Source of the DNA: Candidatus Baltobacteraceae bacterium
GTDB lineage: Bacteria; Vulcanimicrobiota; Vulcanimicrobiia; Vulcanimicrobiales; Vulcanimicrobiaceae
Length of the DNA: 64,000 bases
Assembly: GCA_036488875.1 (NCBI GenBank)
Contig: DASXGW010000003.1
Location: 124,001 to 188,000 of the forward strand
Direction of reading: 5' to 3'
Shown here piece by piece: positions 53,173 through 63,089 of the stretch (its first letter is position 1; each line of letters starts with the position of its first letter). The notes under the pieces were generated by a model. The model was not told the DNA's origin and made no database searches. It saw only the letters and a list, made by a program, of their open reading frames with translations. Both the position numbers and the translations under genes were made by a program.

Positions 53173-54696
53173 ATGGAAACCTATGACGTCGTCGTCATCG
53201 GCGCCGGGCATAACGGTCTGGTCTGTGCGGCGCTCTTAGCCAAGTCCGGCCGGTCGGTGGCCGTCTTCGAGCGTGAGCCCGAGATCGGCGGGGCGGCCGT
53301 CAGCCAAACCGACGTGTGGCCGGGCTACACGCTGTCGATGGCGTCGTACGTGCTCAGCACGTTCGATCCGTGGCTGATCGAAGAGCTCGGGCTGCGTTCG
53401 TACGGCCTCGAGTTCTATCGCAAAGATCCCTACGCGTTTACACCATTGCTCGACGGACGATCGCTGCTGCTAGGCAGCGACGGCGCCGCCAACGCGCGCG
53501 AGATTGCGGCTTTCGATCCGTCCGACGTCGCGGGGTTTCAAGCATACGGCGACGTCACCGATCGCGCCGGCAAAGCGCTGTTCGATTCGTTCTCCGATCC
53601 GGAGCCGTGCTTCGATAACTTTGACGGCGATACGCAGGCGCTGCTGCGCGGTTCGGCAGCCGAACTTGTCGAGAAGTACGTCAAGACGCCCGTACTTCAA
53701 GCCGAGCTCGTCAACGACGGATTGATCGGCACGTACCTCGGTCCGCGCGATCCCGGCACGGGATACGTGCTGGCGCACCATCTTGCGGGACGCGTGTTGG
53801 GCATTCAGGGCGCGTGGGCGTTCGTGCGCGGCGGCATGGGCTCGGTGACCGGCGCAATTGCGTCGGCTGCGCGCGCCCACGGCGCTAAAATCGTTAGTGG
53901 CCGTCGCGTCGCCAAGGTGCTCACCTTCGGCGAGCGCGCGATCGGCGTGGTGCTCGACGACGGCACCGAAATCGCCGCCAAAGCCGTCGCTTCCAACGCC
54001 CATCCGCGCACGACATTTCTCGACTTGCTCGACGGCGGCCAACTCCCGCTTGACCTCGTGGACAAAGTCTTGGGTTGGAAAACCGTCGGACCGTCGCTCA
54101 AGCTCAACCTCGCGCTGGGCGAACTGCCGAACTTTACGGCGCGTCCGGGAACCAATCCGCAGCCGCATCATCGCGCGACGATTCACGTCGCCCCGACCAT
54201 CGAGTATTTGCAGCGCGCCTACGAAGACGCGCGCGCCGGCGGGGTAAGCAAGGAACCGTTGATCGAATGTTTCCTGCAAACGCCGACGGATCCGTCGCTC
54301 GCTCCCCCGGGCAAACACATTCTCTCGATTTTCGCGCAGTGGTTTCCGTGCGATCGCCCCGACGGCTGGTCGCCGAACGCGCGCGAGTCGGCCGCCGATT
54401 CGATCGTCGAAATCCTCGGACGCTTTGCGCCGAATCTTCCCAACGCCATCGAACACCGCGTCATCCTTGCGGCTCCCGATCTCGAGCGGCGCTTCGGTTT
54501 GATCGGCGGGCACATTTTCCACGGCGAGTTGCTGCCGGGACAGATCTTCGAAGATCGCTTCGCCACGCGCACGCCGATCGAGAATCTCTATCTCTGCGGT
54601 TCGGGCGCGCATCCCGGCGGCTGCGTCAGCGGCTTCCCCGGCAAACGCGCCGCCGCAGCCATTCACCACGATCTGCGACAGAAGGTAGGAGCATGA
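53173..54696 (+). CDS. Phytoene-desaturase-like FAD-dependent oxidoreductase (PYROXD2-like)
   Basis: A 507-residue flavoprotein. FAD motif VVVIGAGHNGLVCAALLAKSGRSVAVFERE and GGAAVSQTDVWPGY. The C-terminal FAD motif is IENLYLCGSGAHPGGCVSGFPGKRAA, close to phytoene desaturase/PYROXD2-type proteins. The second half contains KSLKLNLALGELPNFTA-like carotenoid-oxidoreductase segments. No signal peptide. Substrate unknown; no carotenoid genes are nearby. It overlaps the O-methyltransferase by four bases (ATGA), suggesting a shared pathway. Confidence 0.9.
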   Translation: METYDVVVIGAGHNGLVCAALLAKSGRSVAVFEREPEIGGAAVSQTDVWPGYTLSMASYVLSTFDPWLIEELGLRSYGLEFYRKDPYAFTPLLDGRSLLLGSDGAANAREIAAFDPSDVAGFQAYGDVTDRAGKALFDSFSDPEPCFDNFDGDTQALLRGSAAELVEKYVKTPVLQAELVNDGLIGTYLGPRDPGTGYVLAHHLAGRVLGIQGAWAFVRGGMGSVTGAIASAARAHGAKIVSGRRVAKVLTFGERAIGVVLDDGTEIAAKAVASNAHPRTTFLDLLDGGQLPLDLVDKVLGWKTVGPSLKLNLALGELPNFTARPGTNPQPHHRATIHVAPTIEYLQRAYEDARAGGVSKEPLIECFLQTPTDPSLAPPGKHILSIFAQWFPCDRPDGWSPNARESAADSIVEILGRFAPNLPNAIEHRVILAAPDLERRFGLIGGHIFHGELLPGQIFEDRFATRTPIENLYLCGSGAHPGGCVSGFPGKRAAAAIHHDLRQKVGA

Positions 54697-55355
54697 CCGT
54701 AGGCAAGAGCGATTTCATCGACCAATCGGTGCAAGAGTACATCCTGTCACAGACCGTGCACGAGACGGCGATTCAGCGCGCGCTGCGTGAGGAGACGTCG
54801 CACCGCTCCAACGCGCAGATGCAAATCGGTCCCGATCAAGCGCAGTTCATGGCGCTGCTTGCGCATATTATCGGCGCCCGGCGCTATTTGGAGATCGGCG
54901 TATTCACCGGCTACAGCACGTTAGCGATGGCGCTCGCGCTGCCGTCGGACGGCCGGATCGTCGCCTGCGACGTCAGCGAAGAGTATACGTCGGTCGCTCG
55001 CCGGTATTGGGAGCAAGCAGGCGTAGCCGGCAAGATCGACCTGCGCCTTGCGCCCGCGCTGGAAACGCTCGAACGAATCGTTGGTGAAAAAACCGAGCCG
55101 TTCGACATGGCGTTCATCGACGCCGATAAGGAGAACGTCGCCAAGTATTTTGAGTACTGTCTGCAGCTCGTCCGTCCGGGCGGGCTAATCTTGGTCGATA
55201 ACGTACTCTGGAGCGGAAGAGTCGCGAACTCGTCCGTCAACGACGCCGACACGTGCGCACTCCGTAACGTGAGCGTTCGCGCCGCCAACGACGATCGCGT
55301 GGAAGTCTCGCTCGTCCCGATCTGCGACGGCATTCTGATCGCCCGCAAGCGCTAA
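54693..55355 (+). CDS. Class I SAM-dependent O-methyltransferase (CCoAOMT-like)
   Basis: The ATG at 54693 overlaps the previous stop. The 220-residue product has RRYLEIGVFTGYSTLAMALALP (SAM motif I), GRIVACDVSEEYTSVARRYWEQAG and FDMAFIDADKENVAKYFEYCLQLVRPGGLILVDNVLWSG, the latter with the metal-binding Asp/Asn set of catechol- and caffeoyl-CoA-type O-methyltransferases (PF01596). It methylates a hydroxyl on an unidentified small molecule. Coupling to the flavoprotein suggests a two-step modification. Confidence 0.93.
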   Translation: MTVGKSDFIDQSVQEYILSQTVHETAIQRALREETSHRSNAQMQIGPDQAQFMALLAHIIGARRYLEIGVFTGYSTLAMALALPSDGRIVACDVSEEYTSVARRYWEQAGVAGKIDLRLAPALETLERIVGEKTEPFDMAFIDADKENVAKYFEYCLQLVRPGGLILVDNVLWSGRVANSSVNDADTCALRNVSVRAANDDRVEVSLVPICDGILIARKR

Positions 55356-55453
55356 TCTTGGAAACGCTTTGGAGAAAGACGCACTCATGGGCGACGTGTC
55401 GCTCTACTCGCGCCCAGTCTGTGATTACTTCATGCTCGCCGGGCGGCGGACAT

Positions 55454-55492
55454 GCTTCGCTCGCTCAGGATAACGAAGTCGAGGGGCAGGCG
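55454..55492 (-). repeat. Dispersed palindromic repeat, copy 2 (variant)
   Basis: On the minus strand: a CGCCTGCCCCTCGACTTCG block followed by TTATCCTGAGCGAGCGAAGC. It shares the CGACTTCG and ATCCTGAGCG modules with the copies at 25817 and 59831, but the modules are in a different arrangement. Confidence 0.6.
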
Positions 55493-55515
55493 AATCCAAC
55501 GCGAAACGAGAGCGC

Positions 55516-56019
55516 ATGCGCTTACTCTTGACAGGCCTTTTGCTTTTTATATTTCCGCTGACGGCGGTTGCCGCTGACTCGCCGTGGCCGCCGATTCCCC
55601 AAGGACAGCCCTACGCCGCGCCGCCTGTCGTCCCAACGCCATCCGCGACGGCGTTGAAGAAGGCCCCGGTGACCGACGCGCACGGCGTCACGATTGTGTT
55701 CTTCCCTCCGGGAAGCGAGGGGTTGGAATCGCAGATCGATGGCGCCTACACGAGCGGTGGATATTTTGCTGGAGTGTGGGATGAACTCATTAAGGGCGGC
55801 GTAACTATGCAGTTGCAATGGTGGAAGTTTGCCGGTACGCACAACGGCGCTTATGGGACATTCGATCCGAATCGGCCCGGGCACAATATCAGCGTCGCGA
55901 TCGACCCGAACGATGCCTCCGGTAATCCGTATCCTCCCGGAATTCTGGAAACAAATATTGTTCGGGGGGTTTTCATGGCATACTTTGGATGGACTGCGTA
56001 CAAACGCTTCGCGCACTAG
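55516..56019 (+). CDS. Exported hypothetical protein (167 aa)
   Basis: Signal peptide MRLLLTGLLLFIFPLTAVAA. The mature protein starts with a Pro-rich segment (PWPPIPQGQPYAAPPVVPTP). A small domain follows with VTIVFFPPGSEGLES, GAYTSGGYFAGVWDELIKGG and NRPGHNISVAIDPNDASG. No family recognised. The last third is less GC-rich than neighbouring genes. It is preceded by a repeat-containing intergenic region and ends one base before the convergent aspartic protease gene. Confidence 0.7.
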   Translation: MRLLLTGLLLFIFPLTAVAADSPWPPIPQGQPYAAPPVVPTPSATALKKAPVTDAHGVTIVFFPPGSEGLESQIDGAYTSGGYFAGVWDELIKGGVTMQLQWWKFAGTHNGAYGTFDPNRPGHNISVAIDPNDASGNPYPPGILETNIVRGVFMAYFGWTAYKRFAH

Positions 56020-56020
56020 G

Positions 56021-56797
56021 CTATTGGAAACACATCCGGCGATTCGGGTAATCGATCGCGATTTGATGCACGGTCGGTAGGTTCGTTTCGACGAGGCCGT
56101 TGTAGCCATCGGGTCGCTGCGGCGAGGTGCACAGCTGCAGTTGGGCGACGGGACCGCCGTCGTAGAACGCGATACCGGCATTTTGGCCGCAACTCATGCC
56201 GTATTGCGCCGGCGTGAGGTTCGATCCGGCGCCGCTCCAGAGCACGCCGCCGCCGGTCGCGCCGGAATCGAGCACGACGTTGCCGATTTTCGTGCCGTTG
56301 ACGTCGATCGAGCCAAGTGGAACCCGCGGCGTCAGATCGACCGGCTCGCAGTGCATGCGATCGACCGCGGCGGTCGCAGGGAAGAGCGTCACCTGGTTAT
56401 GATCGCGATCGATCAAGGTCGGGACGCGCGACAGAAAATCGTAGCCGCAGAGGATGACGTTGCTCGGCAAATTCGACGAAATCCGCGCCGGCATGCCGTG
56501 AGCGGTATACGATCCTGCCGTGAAATCGGTGATGGTCGTCTGATAGTCGGCGTAGCGCCGCCCGTCGGGTGCGATCTCTTCGAGCGGCGCGCCGAACTGC
56601 AGGCCCGCGTTGCGCGCGGCATCCGCGGAAAGCAGCATGACCGACGCACCGGTGTCGATCACGCAACGCTCCGTGCGCCCGTCGACCTGAACCGGAATCG
56701 TCGCGCGCGTTCCGTCGAGGCCGCTGCCGATCACGACCGGCGCCGTGGCTCCCAAGAGAAAAAGGGCGAAAACCGCGGCTCTCATAACTCCCCGCAT
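56021..56797 (-). CDS. Exported retropepsin-like aspartic protease with two active-site halves
   Basis: A 258-residue protein with a signal peptide ([20 protein letters not shown]). Two aspartic-protease motifs are present in one chain: [23 protein letters not shown] near residue 46 and [14 protein letters not shown] near 178, so it can form a pseudo-dimeric active site. The intervening sequence ([28 protein letters not shown]) is typical of gag-pol-like/retropepsin-like bacterial proteases. Start choice between 56797 and an ATG four codons later is open. It is divergent from the monooxygenase gene. Confidence 0.85.
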   Translation of the reverse strand: MRGVMRAAVFALFLLGATAPVVIGSGLDGTRATIPVQVDGRTERCVIDTGASVMLLSADAARNAGLQFGAPLEEIAPDGRRYADYQTTITDFTAGSYTAHGMPARISSNLPSNVILCGYDFLSRVPTLIDRDHNQVTLFPATAAVDRMHCEPVDLTPRVPLGSIDVNGTKIGNVVLDSGATGGGVLWSGAGSNLTPAQYGMSCGQNAGIAFYDGGPVAQLQLCTSPQRPDGYNGLVETNLPTVHQIAIDYPNRRMCFQ

Positions 56798-56802
56798 ACC
56801 CC

Positions 56803-59085
56803 ATGCACCTCAACTGTATCGGCGGCGGACCCGCGGGGCTGTATTTCAGCCTCCTCGTCAAGCAGCGCTTCCCGGACTGGAAGATCCGCGTCGTCGAGCG
56901 CAACCGGCCTCTCGACACGTTCGGCTGGGGCGTGGTCTTCTCGGACGCGACCTTGGATAATCTGCGCGTCGCCGACGAGCCGACGCACCGCGCGATCACG
57001 CAGGCCTTCGCCCACTGGGACGACATCGACATCTTTTTCAAGGGCCGCAAGATCACGTCGGGCGGCCACGGCTTCTCCGGTATCGCGCGCAAACGGCTGC
57101 TGCAGATTCTGCAAGAACGCGCGGCCGGGGTCGGCGTCGACGTCGCTTTCCAAACCGAAGCCGACGACATCGAGAAGTATCGCGACTGCGATCTGCTCGT
57201 CGGCGCCGACGGTATCAACAGCCGCGTTCGCCAAACGTACGCGGCGACGTTCCAGCCCGATCTCGACAAGCGCCTCTGCCGGTTCGTTTGGCTGGGAACG
57301 ACCTGGCCGATCGACGCGTTTACGTTCCTTTTCGAGGAGACCGAGCACGGCTGGTTCACCGTGCACGCCTATCGGTTCGACGAGCAGCTGAGCACGTTCA
57401 TCGTCGAGTGCCGTGAGGAGACCTGGCTCGCGCACGGTCTCGACTCGGCCGGCACGGACGAGACGATCGCGTTCTGCCAGCGGCTGTTCGGACAGTACCT
57501 CGGGGGCCACACGCTGATGGCCAACTCCGCGCACCTGCGCGGCCGCGACTGGCTCAACTTCACCCGCGTGAGCAATGCGAGCTGGATCCATGAAAATGTG
57601 GTCCTGTTGGGCGATGCGGCGCACACGGCCCACTTCTCGGTCGGCTCGGGAACCAAGCTAGCGATGGAAGACGCCATCGGCCTCGCCGACGCCCTGACCT
57701 CGCGGCGGGACCTCGGCGTCGCGCTCGAGGAGTACGTTAGCGCTCGGCGGCTTGAAGTGCTGAAACTTCAGAACGCCGCACGCAACTCGACGGAGTGGTT
57801 CGAAAACGTCGCTCGCTACGCCAGCTTGCCTGCCGAGCAGTTCGCGTACAGTCTGTTGACGCGCAGCCAGCGGATCGGTCACGAAAACCTGCGCCTGCGC
57901 GATACAACCTATGTCGAGGCAGTGGAACGCTGGTTCGCCGGTGAGAACGTAACCGAAGGGCGAGTTCCACCGATGTTCACGCCCATTGCTTTGCGTGGCC
58001 TCGAACTGCGCAACCGCGTTGTCGTGTCACCCATGGATATGTACAGCGCGGTCGACGGTTTTCCCAACGACTTCCACATGGTGCATCTCGGCACGCGAGC
58101 GCTTGGTGGGGCGGGGTTGGTCTTTACCGAGATGACGTGCGTGACGCGCGACGGCCGCATCTCTCCCGGGTGCACCGGCATGTATCTCGACGAGCACGTT
58201 CCGGCTTGGAAGCGCATCGTGCATTTCGTGCACGAGTTTTCCAATGCGAAGATCTGCCTGCAGCTGGGCCATTCCGGACCGAAAGGCTCGACCAAGCTCA
58301 TGTGGGAGGGCATGGACGAACCGCTCGAGGCCGGCAACTGGCCGGTGGTCGGCCCGTCGGCCGTTCCGTACGCGCAAAGCCATCAAGTGCCGCGCGAGCT
58401 CAGCCGCTCGGAGATGGACGAGATTCTGCGCGCGTTCGTGCGCGCGACCCAAATGGGCGTCGAGGCCGGCTTCGACATGGTCGAGCTGCACTGCGCGCAC
58501 GGCTACTTGTTGTCGTCGTTTATCACGCCGCTGCGCAACCATCGCACCGACGAATACGGCGGGTCGCTGGAGAACCGGCTGCGCTATCCGTTAGAAATAT
58601 TCGCGGCGATGCGCGCGGTATGGCCGCAAGAGCGTCCGATGTCGGTGCGCATTTCGGCAACCGATTGGGTCGACGGCGGCGTCGGCGGCGCCGATTCCGT
58701 CGAAATCGCACGCGCGTTCAAGGCGGCGGGTGCGGACCTCATCGACGTTTCGACCGGGCAAACCTCGCCCGACGCCAAACCCGTCTACGGCCGGATGTTT
58801 CAAACGCCGTACGCCGATCGCATTCGCAACGAGATCGGCATTGCCACGATGGCGGTCGGCAACATCACCGAAGCCGATCAAGTCAACGCGATTCTCGCCG
58901 CCGGCCGCGCCGACTTGGTCGCGCTCGGACGCCCGCATCTCGCCGATCCGTTCTGGACCTTGCACGCGGCGGCGCAGTTGGGTTACGAGCAGGCGCCGTG
59001 GCCGGTGCAGTACGTGCCCGGAAAACAACAGCTCGAACGGCTCGTGCAGCGCGCCAAGGAACAAGGATTGACGCATGCCATCTGA
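56803..59085 (+). CDS. Bifunctional acyl-CoA monooxygenase / OYE-type reductase (salicylyl- or anthraniloyl-CoA type)
   Basis: A 760-residue fusion. Residues 1-375 form a group A flavin monooxygenase ([59 protein letters not shown]). Residues 388-760 form an old-yellow-enzyme reductase ([48 protein letters not shown]). The same domain order occurs in 2-aminobenzoyl-CoA monooxygenase/reductase and related salicylyl-CoA 5-hydroxylases. They hydroxylate and then reduce the ring of a CoA-activated aromatic acid. The SDR gene that follows overlaps by 11 bases. No aromatic CoA-ligase is in the window. Confidence 0.9.
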   Translation: MHLNCIGGGPAGLYFSLLVKQRFPDWKIRVVERNRPLDTFGWGVVFSDATLDNLRVADEPTHRAITQAFAHWDDIDIFFKGRKITSGGHGFSGIARKRLLQILQERAAGVGVDVAFQTEADDIEKYRDCDLLVGADGINSRVRQTYAATFQPDLDKRLCRFVWLGTTWPIDAFTFLFEETEHGWFTVHAYRFDEQLSTFIVECREETWLAHGLDSAGTDETIAFCQRLFGQYLGGHTLMANSAHLRGRDWLNFTRVSNASWIHENVVLLGDAAHTAHFSVGSGTKLAMEDAIGLADALTSRRDLGVALEEYVSARRLEVLKLQNAARNSTEWFENVARYASLPAEQFAYSLLTRSQRIGHENLRLRDTTYVEAVERWFAGENVTEGRVPPMFTPIALRGLELRNRVVVSPMDMYSAVDGFPNDFHMVHLGTRALGGAGLVFTEMTCVTRDGRISPGCTGMYLDEHVPAWKRIVHFVHEFSNAKICLQLGHSGPKGSTKLMWEGMDEPLEAGNWPVVGPSAVPYAQSHQVPRELSRSEMDEILRAFVRATQMGVEAGFDMVELHCAHGYLLSSFITPLRNHRTDEYGGSLENRLRYPLEIFAAMRAVWPQERPMSVRISATDWVDGGVGGADSVEIARAFKAAGADLIDVSTGQTSPDAKPVYGRMFQTPYADRIRNEIGIATMAVGNITEADQVNAILAAGRADLVALGRPHLADPFWTLHAAAQLGYEQAPWPVQYVPGKQQLERLVQRAKEQGLTHAI

Positions 59086-59803
59086 GATTGCCGGCAAACA
59101 CGCGCTGGTGACGGGCGGCGGCCGGGGCATCGGCCAGGCAATCGCCAAGGCGTTGGCCGAACGCGGCGCGCGGATTAGCATCGTCAGCCGCACGGTGCAC
59201 GAACACGCCGGCGCGTCGGCCGACGTCACGAACGAAGATCAAGTCCGTCGCGCCTTCGAAGCCTGCCGCGAGAAGAACGGACCGATCGAGATTCTCGTCA
59301 ACAACTCCGGCATCGCCGAATCCGCACCGCTCATGCGCACGGGTCTGGCAATGTGGGAACGCATCATGGCGACCAACGTCACTGGGACGTTTCTGTGCAC
59401 GCGCGAGGCCGTCGAGGATATGCTGATCGCCAAGTGGGGACGCATCGTCAACGTTGCGAGCGTCGCGGGATTGGGGGGCGCCCCCTACGTCTCGGCGTAT
59501 TGCGCGAGCAAACACGCGGTCGTAGGATTCACGCGCTCGATCGCGGCCGAGTTCGAAGGCACGGGCGTCACCGCCAACGTCGTGTGTCCGGGCTACACCG
59601 AGACCGACATGATGCGCAAGGCCCTCGAGAACATCAAGAAGTTCACCGGCTGTACGGCAGAAGAAGCGCGCGAACGCCTCGCGAGCACCAACCCCGGCGG
59701 ACGCATCGCGACCGTCGACGAGGTCGCCGAAGCGACGCTGGAGTTCGTCACCGGCGACCATAACGGCGCAGCCATGGTCGTCCCCGGGAACGTACTGGTT
59801 TAG
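59075..59803 (+). CDS. SDR-family short-chain dehydrogenase
   Basis: A 242-residue protein with the SDR hallmarks: [25 protein letters not shown] (cofactor), [11 protein letters not shown], a catalytic Ser region [11 protein letters not shown] and [14 protein letters not shown] (Tyr-x3-Lys). The length and the C-terminal PGNVLV match FabG-like classical SDRs. Because it overlaps the fused acyl-CoA monooxygenase/reductase gene, it probably oxidises the hydroxyacyl-CoA intermediate of the same aromatic or acyl-CoA route. The substrate is an inference. Confidence 0.92.
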   Translation: MPSEIAGKHALVTGGGRGIGQAIAKALAERGARISIVSRTVHEHAGASADVTNEDQVRRAFEACREKNGPIEILVNNSGIAESAPLMRTGLAMWERIMATNVTGTFLCTREAVEDMLIAKWGRIVNVASVAGLGGAPYVSAYCASKHAVVGFTRSIAAEFEGTGVTANVVCPGYTETDMMRKALENIKKFTGCTAEEARERLASTNPGGRIATVDEVAEATLEFVTGDHNGAAMVVPGNVLV

Positions 59804-59830
59804 TCGCCACTCACGCGACAGCTCCGCCAC

Positions 59831-59880
59831 TGTCATCCTGAGCGTAGCGCCCAAAGGGCGCGAAGTCGAAGGGCAGGCGC
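59831..59880 (+). repeat. Dispersed palindromic repeat, copy 3
   Basis: TGTCATCCTGAG head, AGCGCCCAAAGGGCGC central palindrome (GCGCCC-AAA-GGGCGC) and a GAAGTCGAAGGGCAGGCGC tail. Intergenic, between the SDR and lipoprotein genes. Confidence 0.72.
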
Positions 59881-59905
59881 ATCTTCGCACGGTAAGGGAG
59901 TAGCA

Positions 59906-60883
59906 ATGAAGGGTCGGGTGTATCTCTTCGTATTGCTTGGTATTAGCGCGCTTTCAGCGTGCCAAAGCTCTACGCCGGCAACACCGGCAGTACCGTCGAT
60001 GGTCACGGATGCAACCGTGACAACCGCGTGGGGAAAACTCGTCGACGATCCGTCGGGCAAACCGTTACGCGGCGTACGCGTTGCGCTGGAACCGTGGAAG
60101 CCGTGCCGTGCGGAGCCGAACGTTCCATGGGCCTCCAAGACTCAGAAGCCGTGGAAGCAGCACGAGACGCTCGTGTGTCCGAACGCGCTCGCCACCGTCA
60201 AAACGCAAGTCGATGGGAGATTTTCCTTTAGGGCGCCTGCGGGACACTATTTGCTCGTCATCGGCAGCGACGATCCGAGCGATCTTACACGCCCAACGAT
60301 TCACGACCAGATTTGGCTTAAGGGCGGCTCGCAGCATCTGCTCGCGCCGACGCCTTGTCCGACGCTCTATCCGCCAGGAAAGGTTCCCGCGGGCGCGCGC
60401 TGCTTGCCGCCGATTCCGCAAATTACGTTTCCCTCGCCGGAACGCAGCACCGACTACCGTTTGGTGACGATATCCCACTGGGAGAAGCCCTGCATCCGCG
60501 CCTTCGACTCGTATCGCGCCAAATGGAATCTCGACCCGGCGGTCGTCGACGAATGGCTAACGGAAAACAATCGCGCCCAAATTAGGGAGGTGCGTTCGCC
60601 GCATTTCCATCCTTGGGACGGCAACGCAAATATCACAAGCGGTTTCGTATTCCAGCCTTCAGGAGATAAAGACTGCGCCTTAAGCTTAATGAAGCTCGCC
60701 GGCGCTTTCGAAGTCGGCGTCGCAGGAACGCTCAGCTACTCCGCTGATCCACGCTCGCGCTGGGTGGCTGCGCTCAACCAAGCTCTGATAAATGGAAGAC
60801 CGCAAGACGTCTGGATTAGCAACGGCGAGTATCCGCGAGATCCCCGCAACTGGAAAGACCGATTGTATCCAAGCTGGCCTTAG
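59906..60883 (+). CDS. Lipoprotein of unknown function (325 aa)
   Basis: Signal with lipobox ISALSAC at residues 13-19. The mature part starts with a Ser/Thr/Pro-rich linker. A carboxypeptidase-regulatory-like segment follows (VDDPSGKPLRGVRVALEPWKPC ... VDGRFSFRAPAGHYLLVIG). The C-terminal half shows DYRLVTISHWEKPCIRAFDSYRAKWNLDPAV and several tryptophans. No known domain in that half, which is also less GC-rich than the first. AAGGGAG upstream is a good Shine-Dalgarno. It converges on the large pseudopilin gene. Confidence 0.72.
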   Translation: MKGRVYLFVLLGISALSACQSSTPATPAVPSMVTDATVTTAWGKLVDDPSGKPLRGVRVALEPWKPCRAEPNVPWASKTQKPWKQHETLVCPNALATVKTQVDGRFSFRAPAGHYLLVIGSDDPSDLTRPTIHDQIWLKGGSQHLLAPTPCPTLYPPGKVPAGARCLPPIPQITFPSPERSTDYRLVTISHWEKPCIRAFDSYRAKWNLDPAVVDEWLTENNRAQIREVRSPHFHPWDGNANITSGFVFQPSGDKDCALSLMKLAGAFEVGVAGTLSYSADPRSRWVAALNQALINGRPQDVWISNGEYPRDPRNWKDRLYPSWP

Positions 60884-60886
60884 GTA

Positions 60887-63076
60887 TCAACCGCCATAGC
60901 CTGCACCCTGGTCGAACGTGCAGCCTGCCTTTACATTGGCAGGTAGTGTGCTTTCGCCGAGGGTCAAAGAAGATGTAGGCGTCCAGGCCAACAGCGGGTA
61001 ATCATCCTCTCCAGTCGACCCGGTATAGACATCGGCAGTGAAATTGATATTGTAGGGAACCGTTGCGCAGCCGGTTTGCCGGCCCGCGCTATCATATGTC
61101 GGGGTCTCGCGGTTTTGCCAAGTGCTCCACGTTCCCGCACTCGGGCTGTATTTGTATACCTCATCGGCGTAGTAGTATGTGATACAGTTATTGTTGCCGC
61201 AGGCGATAGGATTACTGCTGTTATCGTACTTCCACCATTGACCGATCGCTTCGGCGTAGCAAACGCTACCACTCGCGCAAGGCTGGATAACCTCTGCGGC
61301 AATCGTGTTTGTCGAACTTACCGTTCCGTTACTGTCCGTGAGAGCAAAGTAGCATTGTGACTGTGATGCCTCCGCGGACCCAATCAGGCTCGCGGTCGGC
61401 CCCGCGGCGCTATTGCCCTGCCATGACCAAGAGAGCGAGTTCGAGGGACAAAAGATCTGATCGGACACGCGCGAGGTCAAGAAACTGCCTGAGTAGCCCA
61501 CCTCGTTCACCAAAACGCTGACTGACTTGCCCGTGCCGAACTTCATATCGACGGCTGCTTCGCCACTTTGACCCTTGTTGTACACCATGCATCCGTTGCT
61601 GTCGGTGCCGTATGGTCCAGTTGAGCCTTGATTTGAGAATGGCGCCGTGTCGCTCGCGTCGGGCGTTCCGAACGTATCGTTCGTGTACGCGCGCGGCTGA
61701 TCGATCGCGCAGGGACCGACCGCAAATCCCGGCATCGGATAGCGTACCGCGCGCGGCCAGGTGTCGACCTCAGCGCTGCCGATGTTCGCGTTGAACGCGA
61801 TGCCTTCACCGCGCTGCGATCCGGGATACTGATCGTAAATCGTTCCGCCGCAGTCGATCGGCGATCCGGGCACGGTGACCAGCAGCAGCGTGATGCTCGC
61901 CGTCGCCGGTTTCGACGATGGCGCACCCGGGGTCGTTCCGCTTGCCGCCGACGCCTTGACGTAGGGCGAGCACGCCGCATCCAACGACACTGCCGGTACC
62001 AACGCTTCGCTATCGTACGTCTTTGATAGTGGAATCGTCACCGCGCTGCCCTTCGTGGGAAAATCAGTGCTCGGCAGCGACATCGGCGAGCTGAGATGGG
62101 TGTACGTCTTTGCGCCGTACGCCGCCGAGAGCCAGCCCATGACTTGTACGCTCGTATCCGCCTGCTGTCCGTAATCGTCGGCAATCGTCGCGGTGCAGAG
62201 TCCTTCACCGGCGGGATCGAGCGGAAAGGCCGCGGGTGCATCGTTCATGCTGTCCGACGAGTTCGGGTACGAATATGGCGTGCTCGGCGGCGGAGTGGGC
62301 GTTGCTTTGGCCTCGGCGGCCGAATACGCCGGCGAGTACGGCGACGGCAGGACGTTGGGAAACGCCGCGACGCCGCTTCCGCACGCAAAGCCCGTCGCCG
62401 CAAACCAGTGGGTGTATCCCCATTCGGTCGCGACGAACGTTTGCTGCGCGTCAGCGGGCCAATGATAGACCAACGCTGCCGGGGTTACGATCGGAACGTT
62501 CGGCGTCGGCGACGGATTCGGTAATCCGGGTGCGCTCGCCACGCTCGACGTGCAGGCCAAGGTGCGGGTTGCGGTCGCACCCGACGGCGCGGAGAACGTT
62601 AACACGAACCCGCCCGTCGGACACGCCGGCTCGGCCGCGATCGAGGTAAACGTCGCGTTTCCGTTCGCATCGACCGTGGGATACGCAGGCTTACCGCTGA
62701 CGTGTCCAGACGCGCCGAAGAAGATCGCGAACGGGGGCGCGCCTAGCGACTTCTCGGAAATGCTCGCATCGCTCGTGACCGGCATCGCGGTCGTGGGCTG
62801 TACGGCGTTGGTCGCACTCGGACGGCCGGCGTAGACGCGCAGTGTAAAGCCGCTGCGGCCGGTAATCGGCGCGAAGACGAGGGTCGCTCCGTTCGACGAC
62901 GTCGCCGCCAGCGCACGCGCAGTACTCATTGCCGCGTCGTAATCGTTTGTGGCTTGCGCGAGCGCCCCCGGATGCAGTCCCATCATCCAGAAGCCGCCGG
63001 CGACCAGCAGCGTCGCGACGATCGCACACGCGACGATTGTTTCGATCAGCGTGAAACCGCGTTGACCTTCTCGCAT
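60887..63076 (-). CDS. Very large type IV pseudopilin (prepilin-type N-terminal motif, about 729 aa)
   Basis: From ATG 63076 the protein begins MREGQRGFTLIETIVACAIVATLLVAGGFWMMG. The prepilin peptidase site is RG|FTLIE, followed by the hydrophobic helix. Ordinary pilins have 130-250 residues; here about 690 residues follow the helix, with Pro/Ser/Thr-rich stretches and several Cys (ATGFACGSG, SLDAACSPY, CGNNNCITYYY). It may be a minor pilin with an adhesin-like tip domain. The distal half (60887 to about 61660) is less GC-rich than the rest. A 9-bp perfect hairpin surrounds the start codon. Confidence 0.85.
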   Translation of the reverse strand: MREGQRGFTLIETIVACAIVATLLVAGGFWMMGLHPGALAQATNDYDAAMSTARALAATSSNGATLVFAPITGRSGFTLRVYAGRPSATNAVQPTTAMPVTSDASISEKSLGAPPFAIFFGASGHVSGKPAYPTVDANGNATFTSIAAEPACPTGGFVLTFSAPSGATATRTLACTSSVASAPGLPNPSPTPNVPIVTPAALVYHWPADAQQTFVATEWGYTHWFAATGFACGSGVAAFPNVLPSPYSPAYSAAEAKATPTPPPSTPYSYPNSSDSMNDAPAAFPLDPAGEGLCTATIADDYGQQADTSVQVMGWLSAAYGAKTYTHLSSPMSLPSTDFPTKGSAVTIPLSKTYDSEALVPAVSLDAACSPYVKASAASGTTPGAPSSKPATASITLLLVTVPGSPIDCGGTIYDQYPGSQRGEGIAFNANIGSAEVDTWPRAVRYPMPGFAVGPCAIDQPRAYTNDTFGTPDASDTAPFSNQGSTGPYGTDSNGCMVYNKGQSGEAAVDMKFGTGKSVSVLVNEVGYSGSFLTSRVSDQIFCPSNSLSWSWQGNSAAGPTASLIGSAEASQSQCYFALTDSNGTVSSTNTIAAEVIQPCASGSVCYAEAIGQWWKYDNSSNPIACGNNNCITYYYADEVYKYSPSAGTWSTWQNRETPTYDSAGRQTGCATVPYNINFTADVYTGSTGEDDYPLLAWTPTSSLTLGESTLPANVKAGCTFDQGAGYGG

Positions 63077-63089
63077 ACCACGAGAAGGT
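63065..63089 (-). promoter_or_regulatory. Perfect 9-bp hairpin around the pseudopilin start codon
   Basis: ACCTTCTCG and CGAGAAGGT flank the 7-base loop TGGTATG on the minus strand; the ATG is the last three bases of the loop. No Shine-Dalgarno is accessible. It could gate translation or, less likely, terminate the upstream transcript (no T-tract). Confidence 0.5.

Noticed and set aside
53470-54669. 399-codon minus-strand frame opposite the phytoene-desaturase-like gene
   Set aside because: Arg-rich shadow without motifs; the plus strand carries complete FAD motifs.
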